Assembly: GCA_028689995.1 (NCBI GenBank)
Contig: JAQVCB010000017.1
Location: 1,387 to 35,732 of the forward strand
Source of the DNA: Candidatus Gastranaerophilales bacterium
GTDB lineage: Bacteria > Cyanobacteriota > Vampirovibrionia > Gastranaerophilales > UBA9579
Reading direction: 5' to 3'
DNA length: 34,346 nt
This document shows positions 7,886-15,460 of this stretch, piece after piece. Numbering within the stretch: position 1 is the stretch's first letter; every line of letters begins with the position of its first letter. The translations under genes were made by a program, and so were the position numbers. The notes beneath the pieces are model-generated. The model ran no database searches and was not told the origin of the DNA. It saw only the letters and a program-made list of their open reading frames with translations.

Positions 7886-7924
7886 AAAAAGCCTTATGGA
7901 ATTTAGCATTTCAAAAGGCTTTTT
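7886..7924 (+). terminator. Rho-independent terminator of nth
   Basis: AAAAAGCCTT (7886-7895) pairs with AAGGCTTTTT (7915-7924); 19-base loop; U-rich 3' arm. Its symmetry may also serve the convergent 75-aa gene. Confidence 0.75.
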
Positions 7925-7948
7925 ATGCAATATTATTAGCTTCCGATT

Positions 7949-8176
7949 TTAATGCATATTATTTCTAAAATCTTCTGACAAAATTCCTGTTGTACGCATA
8001 GATTTGTCAAAGGAAGTTCCGTCAAAAATACTTACATTAGCTAAGTCTTTTATACCTTCTTTAGCTCCATCCCAAATACTACCAAATGTTTCTCCAATCT
8101 TGTCTAATACTGGATGATCATTAAAAGCTTTATTCAAACTTGTACCAAGTTGATTAAATTTTACATCGTTTACCAT
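7949..8176 (-). CDS. 75-aa soluble protein, unknown
   Basis: Strong ribosome site AGAGGAGA 5 bases before the ATG, which makes this a real gene. The protein is polar with one amphipathic centre (PVLDKIGETFGSIWDGAKEG), no cysteines, no signal peptide, ending in RNNMH. Same strand as the upstream radical SAM gene but about 75 bases downstream of it with a possible terminator between, so probably separate. No family recognised. Confidence 0.7.
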   Translation of the reverse strand: MVNDVKFNQLGTSLNKAFNDHPVLDKIGETFGSIWDGAKEGIKDLANVSIFDGTSFDKSMRTTGILSEDFRNNMH

Positions 8177-8225
8177 AAATTTCTCCTCTTTTATATCCTA
8201 TATATATTTAAAGTATATGAACATA

Positions 8226-8253
8226 AAAAAAATGCTTTTTTGTTACATTTTTT
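8226..8253 (-). terminator. Weak AT-rich terminator candidate
   Basis: On the minus strand AAAAAATG pairs with CATTTTTT across an 11-base loop, followed by T residues, directly at the radical SAM stop codon. All-AT stem except one G:C pair, hence uncertain. Confidence 0.4.
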
Positions 8254-9256
8254 AATGAGAAATTTCAGCTAATTTAGGATATAAAGTTTTAATTTTGGCT
8301 GGAATGATTTCTTTTGCAACTGTTAAAAGTTCTCTTCTTATCGAACTTTTAGCGGTGCAAACCATCCAGCAATCGTTGCAGTTTTCACAGAATTTTCTCA
8401 GTTTGTCTGACTTTGCTGAGTTCCAGATTGTTTTAAAGTCATTTTCCCTAATATTGCCTACAGGTTTATTCAAAATATTGCAGGGAAAAATAAAGCCTTC
8501 AGGATCCATATAGAAGAAATCCTTTAACGCCTGACAGCTAAGAGGTCTTTTTCCGTTTTTTTGATATTTTAGTATTCCATTCATATAAAATGTTCTAAGA
8601 AGCCTTCTTGGGTTTATTGATTTAAATTCATTAGTAATAACATAATTAAGCTCTTTTTCGAGATCATCAAAGGCGGGTGTTAAATTTGTGTCAATATTAA
8701 AATAATTTTCTGAATTATGAACAATACTTAAAGTAAATTCGATGTCATAAAGGCTGGCAACATCATAAATTTTTGACAGATGTTTTATATTTTGGTTGCT
8801 GCCTGTGTAACCGACTCTTATATCTTTTATACCGACTTTTTTAAGATCTATTATTGTGTTTATAACTTTTGAATAAGCATTATCAATTCCTCTTATTTGT
8901 GAATGCATTTCATCTATGCCGTCAAGAGAAATTCCAATGCCGGAATTAGGATTTATTTTCTTTATTTGTTTCATAAAATAAATGATTTTTTCTGATGCAA
9001 AGCCATTAGAAGAAAAAATCAGCCTTGCTTTTGGATTCACACTGTTTATATTCTCTATTATTTCAACTAGATCATTTCTTAAAAATGGTTCTCCTCCGGT
9101 TATATTGATATCTTTTAAGCCTGCTGGTATCTTTGAAAATTCTTTCGCAGCTAACTCGTTTTTTGGTGGTTCTTTCCAGATATTGCACATACTACATCTG
9201 GAATTACATTTATATGTGACTGCAATAACAGCATCAGTTAATCTTGAATATTTCAT
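8252..9256 (-). CDS. Radical SAM protein with SPASM-like C-terminal cysteine cluster
   Basis: 334 aa. The radical SAM [4Fe-4S] motif is C17-x3-C21-x2-C24 (CNSRCSMC), followed by NITGGEPFLR (the GGEP motif) and GISLDG. The C-terminal part has SCQALKDFFYMDPEGFIFPCN and a dense cluster FCENCNDCWMVC, the layout of SPASM/twitch auxiliary-cluster enzymes that act on peptides or coordinate cofactor synthesis. The substrate is not evident; no small peptide gene with a Cys-rich core is adjacent, though the 75-aa protein downstream is worth testing. ATG at 9256 is chosen because AGGAAA sits 5 bases before it; a TTG four codons earlier lies in that site. Confidence 0.85.
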   Translation of the reverse strand: MKYSRLTDAVIAVTYKCNSRCSMCNIWKEPPKNELAAKEFSKIPAGLKDINITGGEPFLRNDLVEIIENINSVNPKARLIFSSNGFASEKIIYFMKQIKKINPNSGIGISLDGIDEMHSQIRGIDNAYSKVINTIIDLKKVGIKDIRVGYTGSNQNIKHLSKIYDVASLYDIEFTLSIVHNSENYFNIDTNLTPAFDDLEKELNYVITNEFKSINPRRLLRTFYMNGILKYQKNGKRPLSCQALKDFFYMDPEGFIFPCNILNKPVGNIRENDFKTIWNSAKSDKLRKFCENCNDCWMVCTAKSSIRRELLTVAKEIIPAKIKTLYPKLAEISH

Positions 9257-9478
9257 ATTTTTCCTCAAAAACCATATTTTTCTGCCCCATTCGGTTAATG
9301 ATTATGAAAATATAGTTTTGAGTATTTATTAAGTTATAGATGTTTATGTACATCTCGATAATATTTAAATAAATTCTTACCCGATTTTGATAAGAAATCC
9401 TATTAATATTTTTGAGTACATTAGGACTGTTAAAGAATAGAAAATAAAAGCTATTTAACTATTCTTCAACATTTTGAC

Positions 9479-9533
9479 GGCCAAAATCAAATCTTTATAT
9501 TTTTATAAAAATTATAGTTATGCAGTTGTCGCC
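9479..9533 (-). repeat. MITE-like GAGACC repeat, degenerate end fragment
   Basis: Minus-strand reading GGCGACAACTGCATAACTATAATTTTTATA..AAAGATTTGA matches the left end of the elements at 33976 and 15266 (GAGACCGTTGCATAACTAAAATTTTTGT...AAAGATTTGAGGTC). Only the left end survives. Confidence 0.6.
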
Positions 9534-9617
9534 TTAAGAGGATTATTATTTGTAAATAAACCTGTAAATAATGATGAGATTGATTTATGAGGAATATTAG
9601 GAATATTGCAGGTTTTT

Positions 9618-9764
9618 ATGACCAAAAAGGAATTTTATATAGTCGCTTTGATTGTAATATATACTTATTTTGCAATTATTTTTCAGATAAATCTGAGAAA
9701 TTTACTCTCATTTGAAAAATATCCTGGTAAAAACATTAAGATCAGTTTTAATGCATTTGAATAA
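9618..9764 (+). CDS. Possible 48-aa single-pass membrane protein
   Basis: The frame reads MTKKEFYIVALIVIYTYFAI, then IFQINLRNLLSFEKYPGKNI, ending NAFE. Positive N-terminus, one hydrophobic helix (about residues 7-22) and a polar tail: the shape of a small inner-membrane protein. GCAGG lies 6 bases before the ATG. It falls in otherwise non-coding DNA with no overlap to another gene. No family recognised; a chance ORF in AT-rich DNA remains possible. Confidence 0.35.
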   Translation: MTKKEFYIVALIVIYTYFAIIFQINLRNLLSFEKYPGKNIKISFNAFE

Positions 9765-9868
9765 TTGCCTGAAATAGCAGAGTTATATTATGATTACTTG
9801 AGATAAGATTAAATTTAAAATAATTGGTAACAGGTATAAAAATATTATAAAGAGGTAAATATAATATC

Positions 9869-11326
9869 ATGAGAATTCTTTTTGCATCAGCAGAAGTAGC
9901 TCCATTTGCAAAAGTCGGTGGACTGGGTGATGTTGCAGGTAGTTTACCAAAGGCTATTAATGAATTAGGTAATGATATTAGAGTTATAATGCCATTATGG
10001 GGTTGTATTGATAAAGATAAATTTGATTTACAGGATGTTCCTGATTCAACTATTACTTTAAAACTGGATGCAAAGAATGTTTCTGTTTCTTTGAAGCAGA
10101 CTAAGCTTCCAGATTCGGATGTTATTGTGTATTTTGTTGTAAATAATGAATATTTTGGTTCTCTTAATGAAGTTTATCCAAAAAATTGTGAAGCCGAAGT
10201 TGAGCAGGAACGATTTCTTGTATTTGGTATCGGATCATTGAAATTAATGGAAAAAATTAGTTTTAAGCCAAATATTATCCATTGTAATGATTGGCATACT
10301 GCTAATATCCCTGTATATCTGAAGGGATCAAAAAATCATTTTAATTTTTACACCAGTTCATCTGTTCTTTTTAGTATTCATAATCTTGCTTATCAGGGAA
10401 TATATGGAAAAGAAATACTTGATTTTGCCAATATAAGTTCTGAAAAAGTATTTACACCTGATGGTCTTGAATTCTTCGGTGATGTTAACTGGATGAAAGG
10501 GGCAATTGTATATTCGGATCAAATTAATGCAGTTTCTAAAACTTATGCTCATGAAATCCAGATTCCGGAGTTTGGAGAAGGACTTGACGGGCTTCTTGGA
10601 CTTAGAAACTACAAACTGACAGGTATTTTAAACGGAATTGACTACAATATTTGGAATCCAAAAAGTGATTCTCTCATTCAGACAAATTATTCAGCCGATG
10701 ACCTTTCCGGGAAAAAAGAATGCAAAAAAGCTCTTCAGAAAAAATTTAAACTTGATCAAAAACTCAGTATTCCATTGCTGGGAATAGTTTCAAGACTTGT
10801 AGATCAAAAGGGACTGGATTTACTTGCAAATATTGCTAATGACTTGAAAGACAGCAGCCTTCAACTGATTGTTCTTGGTACCGGTGATGAAAAATATGAG
10901 AAAATTTTTAGAAAACTAACTAAAAATACTTCTAACATTAAAGCTTTGATTGGATATGATAATAATCTGGCACATCAAATTTATGCCGGCTGTGACATGT
11001 TTCTTATGCCAAGCCGATTTGAGCCATGCGGACTTGGGCAGCTGATAGCATTAAGATACGGAACAGTTCCAATAGTCAGAAAAACAGGTGGTCTGGCAGA
11101 TACAATCATTGATTATACTGCTGACAATGAACTTGGTAATGGTTTTATTTTTGATAAATATAGTTCGGACGAATTATTAGATACAATAAATAAAGCTATA
11201 AAACTTTTTAAGACCAAGAAAATATGGAAACATATAGTTATTAATGCTATGAACTGTGAATTTAGCTGGCAAAAAAGTGCTTTAGAATATCAGAATCTTT
11301 ATAAAAATTTGATAAAGCGGAGATAA
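9869..11326 (+). CDS. glgA: Glycogen synthase (ADP-glucose type)
   Basis: 485 aa, the usual bacterial GlgA length. It adds glucose from ADP-glucose to glycogen. The N-terminal nucleotide-sugar loop K15-VGGLGDV follows MRILFASAEVAPFA, and the C-terminal GT5 catalytic region has PSRFEPCGLGQL with the retaining-glycosyltransferase glutamate at 385. HCNDWHTA and SIHNLAYQG are also present. AGAGG lies about 13 bases before the ATG, a long spacing. It is followed after 8 bases by the galT-type gene, so the two are likely co-transcribed. Other glycogen genes (glgC, glgB, glgP) are not in the window. Confidence 0.93.
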   Translation: MRILFASAEVAPFAKVGGLGDVAGSLPKAINELGNDIRVIMPLWGCIDKDKFDLQDVPDSTITLKLDAKNVSVSLKQTKLPDSDVIVYFVVNNEYFGSLNEVYPKNCEAEVEQERFLVFGIGSLKLMEKISFKPNIIHCNDWHTANIPVYLKGSKNHFNFYTSSSVLFSIHNLAYQGIYGKEILDFANISSEKVFTPDGLEFFGDVNWMKGAIVYSDQINAVSKTYAHEIQIPEFGEGLDGLLGLRNYKLTGILNGIDYNIWNPKSDSLIQTNYSADDLSGKKECKKALQKKFKLDQKLSIPLLGIVSRLVDQKGLDLLANIANDLKDSSLQLIVLGTGDEKYEKIFRKLTKNTSNIKALIGYDNNLAHQIYAGCDMFLMPSRFEPCGLGQLIALRYGTVPIVRKTGGLADTIIDYTADNELGNGFIFDKYSSDELLDTINKAIKLFKTKKIWKHIVINAMNCEFSWQKSALEYQNLYKNLIKRR

Positions 11327-11334
11327 TACTAATC

Positions 11335-12354
11335 ATGCCTGAACTAAGAAGAGATCCGATAACAAAAAACTGGTCAATTATAGCAACTGAGAGGGCAAAA
11401 AGACCTGAAAGTTCTTTAGTCAAACATTTAATTTCAGGTGATGAAATTAAACATGATCCTGCCTGCTTTTTCTGTGAAGGTAATGAACATGCCACTCCTC
11501 CGGAAGTTTTAGCCTATAGGGATGAAAATGCATCTCCTGATTTACCCGGATGGAATTTAAGAGTAGTTCCAAATAAATTTGCAGCATTGAATTTCGACGA
11601 AGATTTTCTTGTCAATCAGGATAATCCGTTGAAAATTACAGGATATGCCAGAGGTGCTGCTGAAGTACTTATTGAATCACCTCATCATACAAGAAACCTT
11701 GCTCTTCAAAGTGCTGATCATGTCGCTTGTGTGCTTATGGCTTATAGAAACAGGTACTTAAATTTATCACAGGAGCGATCAATTAAATATATTTCGATTT
11801 TTAGAAATAATGGGCAGCAAGCAGGTGCCAGTTTAGTCCATCCTCACAGTCAGATAATGGCAACTCCTGTTGTACCGATTAATATTACAAATGAGATGTA
11901 CGGTGCGAATGATTATTACGAATCAACAGGAAGATGCGTATACTGTGATATTATTAAAACTGAATTAAAAGACAGATCAAGAATAATCTGTGAAAATGAA
12001 AATTTTATTGCTTTTGCTCCGTATGCCTCAAGGACTCCATTTGAAACATGGGTAATGCCCAAGTTTCACAGCTCTAGATATCAAGATCTAAATGATTTTC
12101 AAATTCATGAACTCTCTGAAATCTGGAAATCAACACTTTATAAAATTTATACGGGACTTGAAAATCCTCCATACAATTATTTTATTCATACTTCTCCAAC
12201 TCAAAAAAATGTTAATAAATATTATCACTGGCATATGGAGCTTGTTCCAAAGCTTACAATTGCAGCAGGATTTGAACTTGGAACAGGTATGTATATAAAT
12301 ATTGCCATCCCAGAAGATTGTGCGGATTATTTAAGAAGTATTGAAGTAAAATAA
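11335..12354 (+). CDS. galT: Galactose-1-phosphate uridylyltransferase family protein
   Basis: 339 aa of the HIT-superfamily GalT type. It starts MPELRRDPITKNWSIIATER; zinc-type cysteines are C44 and C47 (CFFC) with a second CVYC pair near 201; the active-site HPHSQ covers residues 169-173 with the nucleophilic histidine at 171. The C-terminal YHWHMELVPKL segment is also typical. The classic substrate is UDP-glucose plus galactose-1-phosphate, but closely related bacterial enzymes use ADP-glucose (ADP-glucose phosphorylase activity), and placement right after glgA makes that alternative reasonable. No galK or galE is nearby. Family certain, sugar partner open. Confidence 0.88.
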   Translation: MPELRRDPITKNWSIIATERAKRPESSLVKHLISGDEIKHDPACFFCEGNEHATPPEVLAYRDENASPDLPGWNLRVVPNKFAALNFDEDFLVNQDNPLKITGYARGAAEVLIESPHHTRNLALQSADHVACVLMAYRNRYLNLSQERSIKYISIFRNNGQQAGASLVHPHSQIMATPVVPINITNEMYGANDYYESTGRCVYCDIIKTELKDRSRIICENENFIAFAPYASRTPFETWVMPKFHSSRYQDLNDFQIHELSEIWKSTLYKIYTGLENPPYNYFIHTSPTQKNVNKYYHWHMELVPKLTIAAGFELGTGMYINIAIPEDCADYLRSIEVK

Positions 12355-12432
12355 GTTGTTATATAATATATGTAATTTATTAAATATACCAGTTTCAAAA
12401 ATAAATTAGAATTTTATAAAATATTAGAAAAT

Positions 12433-12509
12433 GGTATTGCGGAGCAGGGAGTGACGTTTTCGAGAAGGGCGGCTTCGCCGGCATGGACCGAAAACATAAC
12501 TCGTTCCAG
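12433..12509 (+). repeat. GC-rich mosaic intergenic repeat, copy 3 (ssb leader)
   Basis: Carries GCGGAGCAGGGAGTG, a GGCG-GCTT-CGCC mini-hairpin and terminal AACTCGTTCCA, 27 bases before the ssb ATG and thus in its leader if transcription starts upstream. Confidence 0.7.
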
Positions 12510-12536
12510 TATAGAAATAAATTAAAGGAAACGATG

Positions 12537-12872
12537 ATGATTAACTCTATTGTATTGGTTGGAAGAACCGGACAAGATCCGGAAATGAAATATTTTGAAT
12601 CAGGTAAAGTTAAAACTACTTTTTCCCTTGCTGTAAACAGATGGGACAACAAAGAAAAAAAAGAAGTTCCTGATTGGTTCAGAATTGAACTATGGGATAA
12701 AAATGCTGAATTTGCCGGAGAATACGTAAAAAAAGGTCGGCTAGTAGGTATAGAAGGCAGATTAAGCGTTGATAAATGGACAGATAGAGAAGGTAACGAA
12801 AGAGATCTTTTTACAATAAAAGCTACGAAAATACGTTTATTAGGCGGTAAAGGCGAAGCTCAGGCTGGATAA
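12537..12872 (+). CDS. ssb: Short single-stranded DNA-binding protein, cyanobacterial type
   Basis: 111 aa from the second of two consecutive ATGs (12534, 12537); AAAGGAA lies 7 bases before the latter, and a longer frame from 12483 would run through the intergenic repeat. A single OB-fold: INSIVLVGRTGQDPEMKYFE, KTTFSLAVNR, WFRIELWDKNAE, GRLVGIEGRLSVDKW. KYFESG...LAVNR...PDWF.IELWDK closely resembles, from memory, the cyanobacterial Slr1034-type SSB. It ends GEAQAG, without the acidic DDDIPF-like tail that recruits replication partners, so it may be a secondary SSB. First gene of a tight run with the DUF1537 kinase (5-base gap) and pdxA. Confidence 0.88.
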   Translation: MINSIVLVGRTGQDPEMKYFESGKVKTTFSLAVNRWDNKEKKEVPDWFRIELWDKNAEFAGEYVKKGRLVGIEGRLSVDKWTDREGNERDLFTIKATKIRLLGGKGEAQAG

Positions 12873-12877
12873 TAATT

Positions 12878-14185
12878 ATGGCTGTTAAACTTGGTACAAT
12901 TGGAATAATTGCTGATGACTTGACAGGTGCAAATGATACAGCCCTTCAATTTCATTTAAGAGGCTGTAATACTCAGATTCTTTTTGATTATTCAACTGTA
13001 CCTGATGGAAAAATTAATACTCAGGCATGGGCAATAAGCACTGAAACAAGACATAGTGATCCTAAAGAAGCAGAAGAAGTAGTCAAAAATGCAACTGAAA
13101 TGCTCGTTAACAATTTGAGCATTGAATATCTTTATAAAAAAATGGATTCTACTCTCAGAGGAAACATTGCACTTGAAGCACTTTCTGTTTTAGATGCAAT
13201 GGGATGGGATGCTGCTGTCATTGTACCTGCTTTCCCGGCTGAAGGCAGAGTTACTGTTGGAGGTTATCATCTCTTAAAAGGTGTTCCGCTTGAGAGAACA
13301 GAATTCGCAAGAGATCCGCAGTTTCCAATTTATGAATCACATATTCCGTCACTGCTTAAAAAACAGATAGAAAATCCAGATATTGTATCACTTATTGAAC
13401 TAAAGACTGTCATGAGGGGCGCAGGTCCTATTCTTGTTGAATTACAGGAAAAAATTAAAAATAATAAAAAGCTGATTGTATTGGATGCAGTGTCAACAAC
13501 AGATATGGAACAGATAGTTCTTGCTATAGAAAAATCCAATTTTAATATTTTGCCATGCGGTTCTGCTGGTTTAGCTCAATCTCTAGCCAAGTTCTGGCTG
13601 CCGGAAATGAAACATCAGCATATAACAAAAGTAATACCTACTCTGCCAATACTTATAGTTTCAGGCAGCGCAACAACTATAACAAAAACACAGATAGCAA
13701 AACTCGCTGAATCCGATGAATTTGAACCTCATATAATAGAATTAACGCCACAACAGGTATTGTCCGAACCTTCTGATGAGTTAGTGGATAGAATAGTTAA
13801 TTATCTTGGTTCCAATGGAATCGTTCTGGTACATTCAGCACCGCTTGAAGGTGATATTAGCAAAACAGCAGAATACGCAAACGAACAGGGAATTAATTCT
13901 GATAATATACACAATATTGTAAGCGATTATCTTGCCGGTTTAACAAAGAAAGTTGTAGATAAACACAGCTTAATACTTGTTTTAATAGGTGGAGAAACTT
14001 CATATAAATGTTGTAATGCAATAGACAGTAAACATTTACAGCTTATTGATGAAGTAGAGCCTGTAATACCTCTTTGTTTGGATCATAAAGCTCAATGGGT
14101 TGTGACTAAATCAGGCAATCTGGGAACTCCAAACACATTAATAAACATTCTTAAATACTTTCAACAGCATCAAGAGATAAAGTAG
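12878..14185 (+). CDS. Four-carbon acid sugar kinase family protein (DUF1537)
   Basis: 435 aa, normal family length. The N-terminal DUF1537 domain shows GIIADDLTGANDTALQF, YKKMDSTLRGN and VIVPAFPAEGR; the C-terminal nucleotide-binding domain has LPILIVSGSAT and LVLIGGETSYK. Members (OtnK, DtnK, DenK) phosphorylate threonate, erythronate and related acid sugars at O4. It lies 5 bases after ssb and 6 bases before a PdxA-family gene. The DUF1537-PdxA pairing is known from acid-sugar catabolism, where the PdxA2 partner oxidises the 4-phospho acid. Transporter, regulator and aldolase genes of such pathways are absent, so the substrate is open. Confidence 0.85.
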   Translation: MAVKLGTIGIIADDLTGANDTALQFHLRGCNTQILFDYSTVPDGKINTQAWAISTETRHSDPKEAEEVVKNATEMLVNNLSIEYLYKKMDSTLRGNIALEALSVLDAMGWDAAVIVPAFPAEGRVTVGGYHLLKGVPLERTEFARDPQFPIYESHIPSLLKKQIENPDIVSLIELKTVMRGAGPILVELQEKIKNNKKLIVLDAVSTTDMEQIVLAIEKSNFNILPCGSAGLAQSLAKFWLPEMKHQHITKVIPTLPILIVSGSATTITKTQIAKLAESDEFEPHIIELTPQQVLSEPSDELVDRIVNYLGSNGIVLVHSAPLEGDISKTAEYANEQGINSDNIHNIVSDYLAGLTKKVVDKHSLILVLIGGETSYKCCNAIDSKHLQLIDEVEPVIPLCLDHKAQWVVTKSGNLGTPNTLINILKYFQQHQEIK

Positions 14186-14191
14186 TAAAAA

Positions 14192-15166
14192 ATGAAAAAC
14201 AAAATAGCTATAACTATTGGTGATCCGGCAGGAATAGGGCCTGAAATTATCATAAAGGCTCTTGATTCGCTGTCTGATAATAATAAATACTTATTAATAG
14301 GCAATAAAGATTTATTTACAAAAACTGCAAAAAATATTAATACTAAAATTCCTGATAATATTGAGATTATTGATGTTCCATGTGATATATCTAAAATAAA
14401 TATTGGTCAGGTTGGTATTGAAAGCGGCAGATTATCCTTTTTAGCTCTCCATAAGGCTTGTGAACTTACAAATAATAAAGAAATAAGAGCAATTGTAACA
14501 GCTCCGCTTTCAAAAAAAGCAATAAATCTGGCAGGTTTTAATTTTTCAGGGCAAACTGAAATTCTTCAAAAATATCTTGCAGAAGACATGTGTTTAAGCA
14601 ATAAGGCTGAAATGCTGTTTGTATCAAAGGATTTTAGAGTATTACTGCTGACAAGGCATATTAAATTAGCCTCTGTTTCTGAATCTTTAAAGCCGAATAA
14701 TATTATAGAATCTATTAATGCTCTGAATAATTCTCTTATAAAAGATTTTAAAGTTTTAAAGCCAAAACTTGCAATCTGCGGGCTAAATCCTCATTCAGGA
14801 GAAGACGGATTAATAGGCAATGAAGAAAAAGCAATATTAATACCTGTAATAAATACGTTAAAACAAAAATATAATATTGATATTGCAGGGCCATTTCCGG
14901 CAGATACTTTATGGATTAAAGCTGCAAAACCATATCTTAATAGTGAAAGACAGCCTTATGATGCTTATATTGCCTGTTATCACGATCAGGGCTTGATTCC
15001 AATTAAATTATTAGCTATGGATTCAACTGTTAATACAACCATAAATTTGCCCATAATAAGAACTTCTCCAAGTCATGGAACAGCCTTTGATATTGCAGGC
15101 AAAAATATTGCTGATTTTAGCAGTATGAGGCATGCCATTGATTTAGCAGATACTATTTCCGGTTAA
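14192..15166 (+). CDS. pdxA: PdxA-family 4-phospho acid dehydrogenase
   Basis: 324 aa. Motifs: ITIGDPAGIGPEII at the N-terminus, VTAPLSKKAINLAG, LLLTRHIKLASV, GLNPHSGEDG, GPFPADTLW, and the metal site ACYHDQGLIPIKLL with the following RTSPSHGTAFDIAG. PdxA oxidises 4-phosphohydroxy-threonine in vitamin B6 synthesis; PdxA2 paralogues oxidise 4-phospho-threonate/erythronate. Position 6 bases behind a DUF1537 kinase favours the acid-sugar role, but an organism with a single PdxA could use it for B6. A pdxJ gene elsewhere would help decide. Family sure, exact role not. Confidence 0.88.
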   Translation: MKNKIAITIGDPAGIGPEIIIKALDSLSDNNKYLLIGNKDLFTKTAKNINTKIPDNIEIIDVPCDISKINIGQVGIESGRLSFLALHKACELTNNKEIRAIVTAPLSKKAINLAGFNFSGQTEILQKYLAEDMCLSNKAEMLFVSKDFRVLLLTRHIKLASVSESLKPNNIIESINALNNSLIKDFKVLKPKLAICGLNPHSGEDGLIGNEEKAILIPVINTLKQKYNIDIAGPFPADTLWIKAAKPYLNSERQPYDAYIACYHDQGLIPIKLLAMDSTVNTTINLPIIRTSPSHGTAFDIAGKNIADFSSMRHAIDLADTISG

Positions 15167-15265
15167 AAAATCATTTTTACTTTTAAGAAGCAATTTAAAA
15201 TTATTGATAAAGATTTAAAAAAATAATATCAAGCTGAATTATAATGTAGTGAGCAAAATTTTATA

Positions 15266-15443
15266 GAGACCACTGCATAACTTAAATTTTTACAAAAAAT
15301 CAGAAATTTGAGGTCAACCTTTGTAAAAGTATCTCGAAGCAGGGCTGTGATCAACAGACAATGTAAACTTTTCATAATTCATTCCAGCGAAAGCCCGAAA
15401 TGACTTGCTTGGTACAGCTGAAGACTAGATATCACAAAAATCT
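15266..15443 (+). repeat. MITE-like GAGACC repeat, copy upstream of the pilus locus
   Basis: Left end GAGACCACTGCATAACTTAAA and the following AAATTTGAGGTCAACCTTTGTAAAAG match the element at 33976. The centre has diverged; the right part GAAGACTAGATAT..CAAAAATC corresponds to GTAGACTGGATATAAAAAGC. It fills most of the 294-base gap between pdxA and the first pilus gene and ends just before that gene's ribosome site. Confidence 0.7.
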
Positions 15444-15460
15444 TTTAAGAGGTTTTTCAT

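Larger units (their letters stand above)
9257..9868. other. 612-base region between radical SAM and glgA
   Basis: Holds a degenerate inverted copy of the GAGACC repeat family (9479-9533) and one possible small membrane-protein gene (9618-9764). A frame open to a stop at 9588 passes through the repeat and has no start or ribosome site, so I do not call it. No clear promoter for glgA was found. Confidence 0.5.

Noticed and set aside
9450-9590. Open frame ending at a TGA at 9588, resembling a C-terminal gene remnant
   Set aside because: No start or ribosome site and it crosses a repeat end; probably chance.
12483-12536. N-terminal extension of ssb from an upstream ATG
   Set aside because: It runs through the GC-rich repeat; the ribosome site and OB-fold start support 12537.
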